Assembly (NCBI GenBank): GCA_913050215.1
Contig: CAJXBG010000004.1
Location: 18,958 to 82,957, forward strand
Length of the DNA: 64,000 nucleotides
Reading direction: 5' to 3'
Source of the DNA: an uncultured Gammaproteobacteria bacterium
Lineage (GTDB): Bacteria; Pseudomonadota; Gammaproteobacteria; Pseudomonadales; Azotimanducaceae
Shown here: positions 62,562 through 64,000 of the stretch, piece after piece
Layout: every line of letters begins with the position of its first letter
Numbering within the stretch: the first letter of the stretch is position 1
Program-made: the position numbers and the translations under genes
The notes under the pieces: generated by a model
Database searches by the model: none
Told to the model about the DNA's origin: nothing
Seen by the model: the letters and a program-made list of their open reading frames with translations, nothing else

Positions 62562-63956
62562 GTGCTTAAAAAACAAGTAAAAATCAGGTTGGATAAAAGT
62601 ATTCAGAAACTGACAAGAAGCATCATCAGAGTTTTCGATCGCTACATGCCAGAACCATTTGCGTTCGGCATTATCATGACACTTGCAGCCTTGGCGCTGA
62701 CCTGGTGGCTGACGCCGGCTAGCGCCGAAAAAGTGGTCATGTCTTGGGGTGACGGGCTGGCTTCACTGTTGCCTTTTATTACGCAGGTCTGTCTCACCAT
62801 CCTGTTTGCATATGCGCTGGCCCATCTTGGGCCGGTACCCGCCTTTCTGGAACGACTGGCGGGTTTGCCCAAAACCGCGCGGGGGGCTTATGCATTTGTT
62901 GCGGTGTTTGCAGGGTGCGTGAGTTTGGTCGCTTGGCCTCTGGGAACCATTCTGGGTGGCTTAATGGCAAGGCAGGTGGCACTGTCATTTCGTGATCGAG
63001 GTCAGAAAGTCCATTATCCTTTGCTGGGTGGTGCAGCATTCAGCGGTTTTGTCGTCTGGCACATGGGTTACTCAGGCTCGGCACCTTTGTTGGTAGCAAC
63101 ACAAGGTAATCCCATGCAGGAACAGTTGGGCGGGCTGTTGCCTGTCACGCAGACGATCCTTGCCTCCTTTAACCTTGTAACCATCGTTGTGACACTGGCT
63201 ACTGTTGCCCTGGTGGCCAGTCTGCTGGCACCGGCTGATGCTGAATTGGAGGAAATTGATGACGCTAACGAAGTGCAGGACCCAGAGCGACGCAATCAGG
63301 AACCACCGTTGGAAGAAGGCCGTTCAGGGCCCGCTTACCGCTTGGAAAACAGTCGCTGGTTAACTTCCTCGATGGGGGTGTTGTTGATTATCTATGTGGC
63401 TAACTGGTTCTATTCAAAAGGGATACAACTGGACCTGAATATTGTGAACTGGACATTTCTTGCAGCTTGTCTTTTGTTGACGCGATCCGCTTCAGAATTC
63501 AGTCAGGTATTGATGCAGGCTGGCCGTGCAGTGGTGCCGACCCTGCTGCAATACCCACTTTATGCCGGCATTATGGGAGTGATGCTGAACACGGGTCTGG
63601 TCGCTCAGATGGCAGACTTTTTTGCCCGAATTGGTACAGCCGAAACACTCCCGTTGATTGCCTTTTTCTCGGGTGGTGTCATTAATATGTTTATTCCTTC
63701 AGGTGGTGCGCAGTGGGCTGTGCAGGGGCCTGCATTTCTTGCAGCCGCCGAAGCACTGGGCACGAAGCCGGAGCTGATTGTGATGGGTATTGCCTACGGC
63801 GATCAGTGGACCAATATCATTCATCCTTTTGTGGTCATTCCATTGTTGATCATGACCGGGTTGCCGGCCAACAAAGTCCTTTCTTATTCGTTCATTCTCT
63901 TTCTGGTGGCGACCGTACCGCTTGCCGGGGGATTAATTGTTGCGGGGTTTTGGTAG
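62562..63956 (+). CDS. Short-chain fatty acid transporter family protein (AtoE-like)
   Basis: The 464-residue protein has about ten hydrophobic segments and AtoE marks: RYMPEPFAFGIIMTLAALALTWW, VVMSWGDGLASLLPFITQ, FVVWHMGYSGSAPLL, FFSGGVINMFIPSGGAQWAVQGP and GIAYGDQWTNIIHPF. A hydrophilic loop of about 35 residues near 230-265 is longer than in E. coli AtoE. It likely imports short-chain acids such as butyrate for CoA activation. The start is uncertain: GTG 62562 has AAGG too close, and TTG 62589 fits the family N terminus equally well. Confidence 0.88.
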   Translation: MLKKQVKIRLDKSIQKLTRSIIRVFDRYMPEPFAFGIIMTLAALALTWWLTPASAEKVVMSWGDGLASLLPFITQVCLTILFAYALAHLGPVPAFLERLAGLPKTARGAYAFVAVFAGCVSLVAWPLGTILGGLMARQVALSFRDRGQKVHYPLLGGAAFSGFVVWHMGYSGSAPLLVATQGNPMQEQLGGLLPVTQTILASFNLVTIVVTLATVALVASLLAPADAELEEIDDANEVQDPERRNQEPPLEEGRSGPAYRLENSRWLTSSMGVLLIIYVANWFYSKGIQLDLNIVNWTFLAACLLLTRSASEFSQVLMQAGRAVVPTLLQYPLYAGIMGVMLNTGLVAQMADFFARIGTAETLPLIAFFSGGVINMFIPSGGAQWAVQGPAFLAAAEALGTKPELIVMGIAYGDQWTNIIHPFVVIPLLIMTGLPANKVLSYSFILFLVATVPLAGGLIVAGFW

Positions 63957-64000
63957 TCACCATTACACCGCCACCACGGTTTATCGTTTCGCCGTTCGAT
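63957..64000. other. End of window, no feature
   Basis: These 44 bases after the AtoE-like stop hold no supported feature. Confidence 0.5.

Noticed and set aside
1..64000. tRNA, rRNA, transposase or phage genes
   Set aside because: Read for characteristic T-loop sequences, DDE motifs and phage proteins; none seen. A tRNA scan would settle the first point.

Overview
The window reads as a chromosomal segment of a marine-type gammaproteobacterium with a G+C near 50%. I infer this from the combination of the EF-P paralogue EfpL, EpmB, YadG/YadH, a fused PabB-PabC, DUF1631 and a MerR/LiuR-controlled leucine catabolic operon, with many acyl-CoA enzymes and hydrolases and no phage or IS genes. The closest match in gene style is the heterotrophic OMG/Cellvibrionales-Pseudomonadales group. 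No rRNA, tRNA, CRISPR array or transposase was found.

Layout. 1-10140: the end of an FAD-linked 2-hydroxyacid oxidase overlapping an M20 amidohydrolase, a fatty-acid-desaturase-like hydroxylase with a small coupled membrane protein, hydrolases, a GltS-type carrier, an amidohydrolase, a CaiB-type CoA transferase and a methyltransferase. 10361-13940: yadG-yadH followed by a DUF885 lipoprotein. 14029-24285: housekeeping and single genes, including DUF1631, a 12-bp minisatellite lying inside a short SD-led ORF, a GPH-type sugar symporter, esterases, the ribosome-rescue pair efpL-arfB and a PLP decarboxylase. 24314-34278: acyl-CoA degradation, namely an enoyl-CoA hydratase, two adjacent dissimilar acyl-CoA dehydrogenases with an NTF2-like protein and TesB, then the convergent liuR-liuA-liuB-liuD operon with a perfect 16-bp palindrome upstream of liuR. 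34355-37139: epmB overlapping pabBC. 37211-45065: a thioesterase, a TauD-like dioxygenase, a transglutaminase/TPR lipoprotein, a DUF3604 protein, a two-gene GMC oxidoreductase and a secreted protein of unknown family. 45495-47797: a coniferyl-aldehyde-dehydrogenase-like gene under a TetR gene with a good sigma70 promoter. 48184-52258: two full ABC half-exporters and an overlooked 53-residue Cys-rich membrane peptide, all coupled. 52441-61248: gluconokinase, then a minus-strand cluster TetR, GH3 glycosidase, membrane-anchored sulfatase, membrane-anchored carboxylesterase and SSS symporter. 61308-63956: a broken VOC-like gene coupled to a GC-rich epimerase, then an AtoE-type fatty acid carrier.

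How it works together. Most genes serve uptake, hydrolysis and CoA-dependent oxidation of organic compounds: leucine/isovalerate (liu), ring-like or branched acyl-CoAs (paired dehydrogenases), short-chain acids (AtoE-like), aromatic or other aldehydes, and a sulfated or esterified glycoside (GH3, sulfatase, esterase, symporter). The parts I find least explained are the ABC pair with its Cys-rich micropeptide, the repeat-encoded peptide at 16186-16311, the cytoplasmic GMC pair beside DUF3604, and the tiny membrane partner of the desaturase. Functions are inferred from motifs read by eye; no database search was possible.
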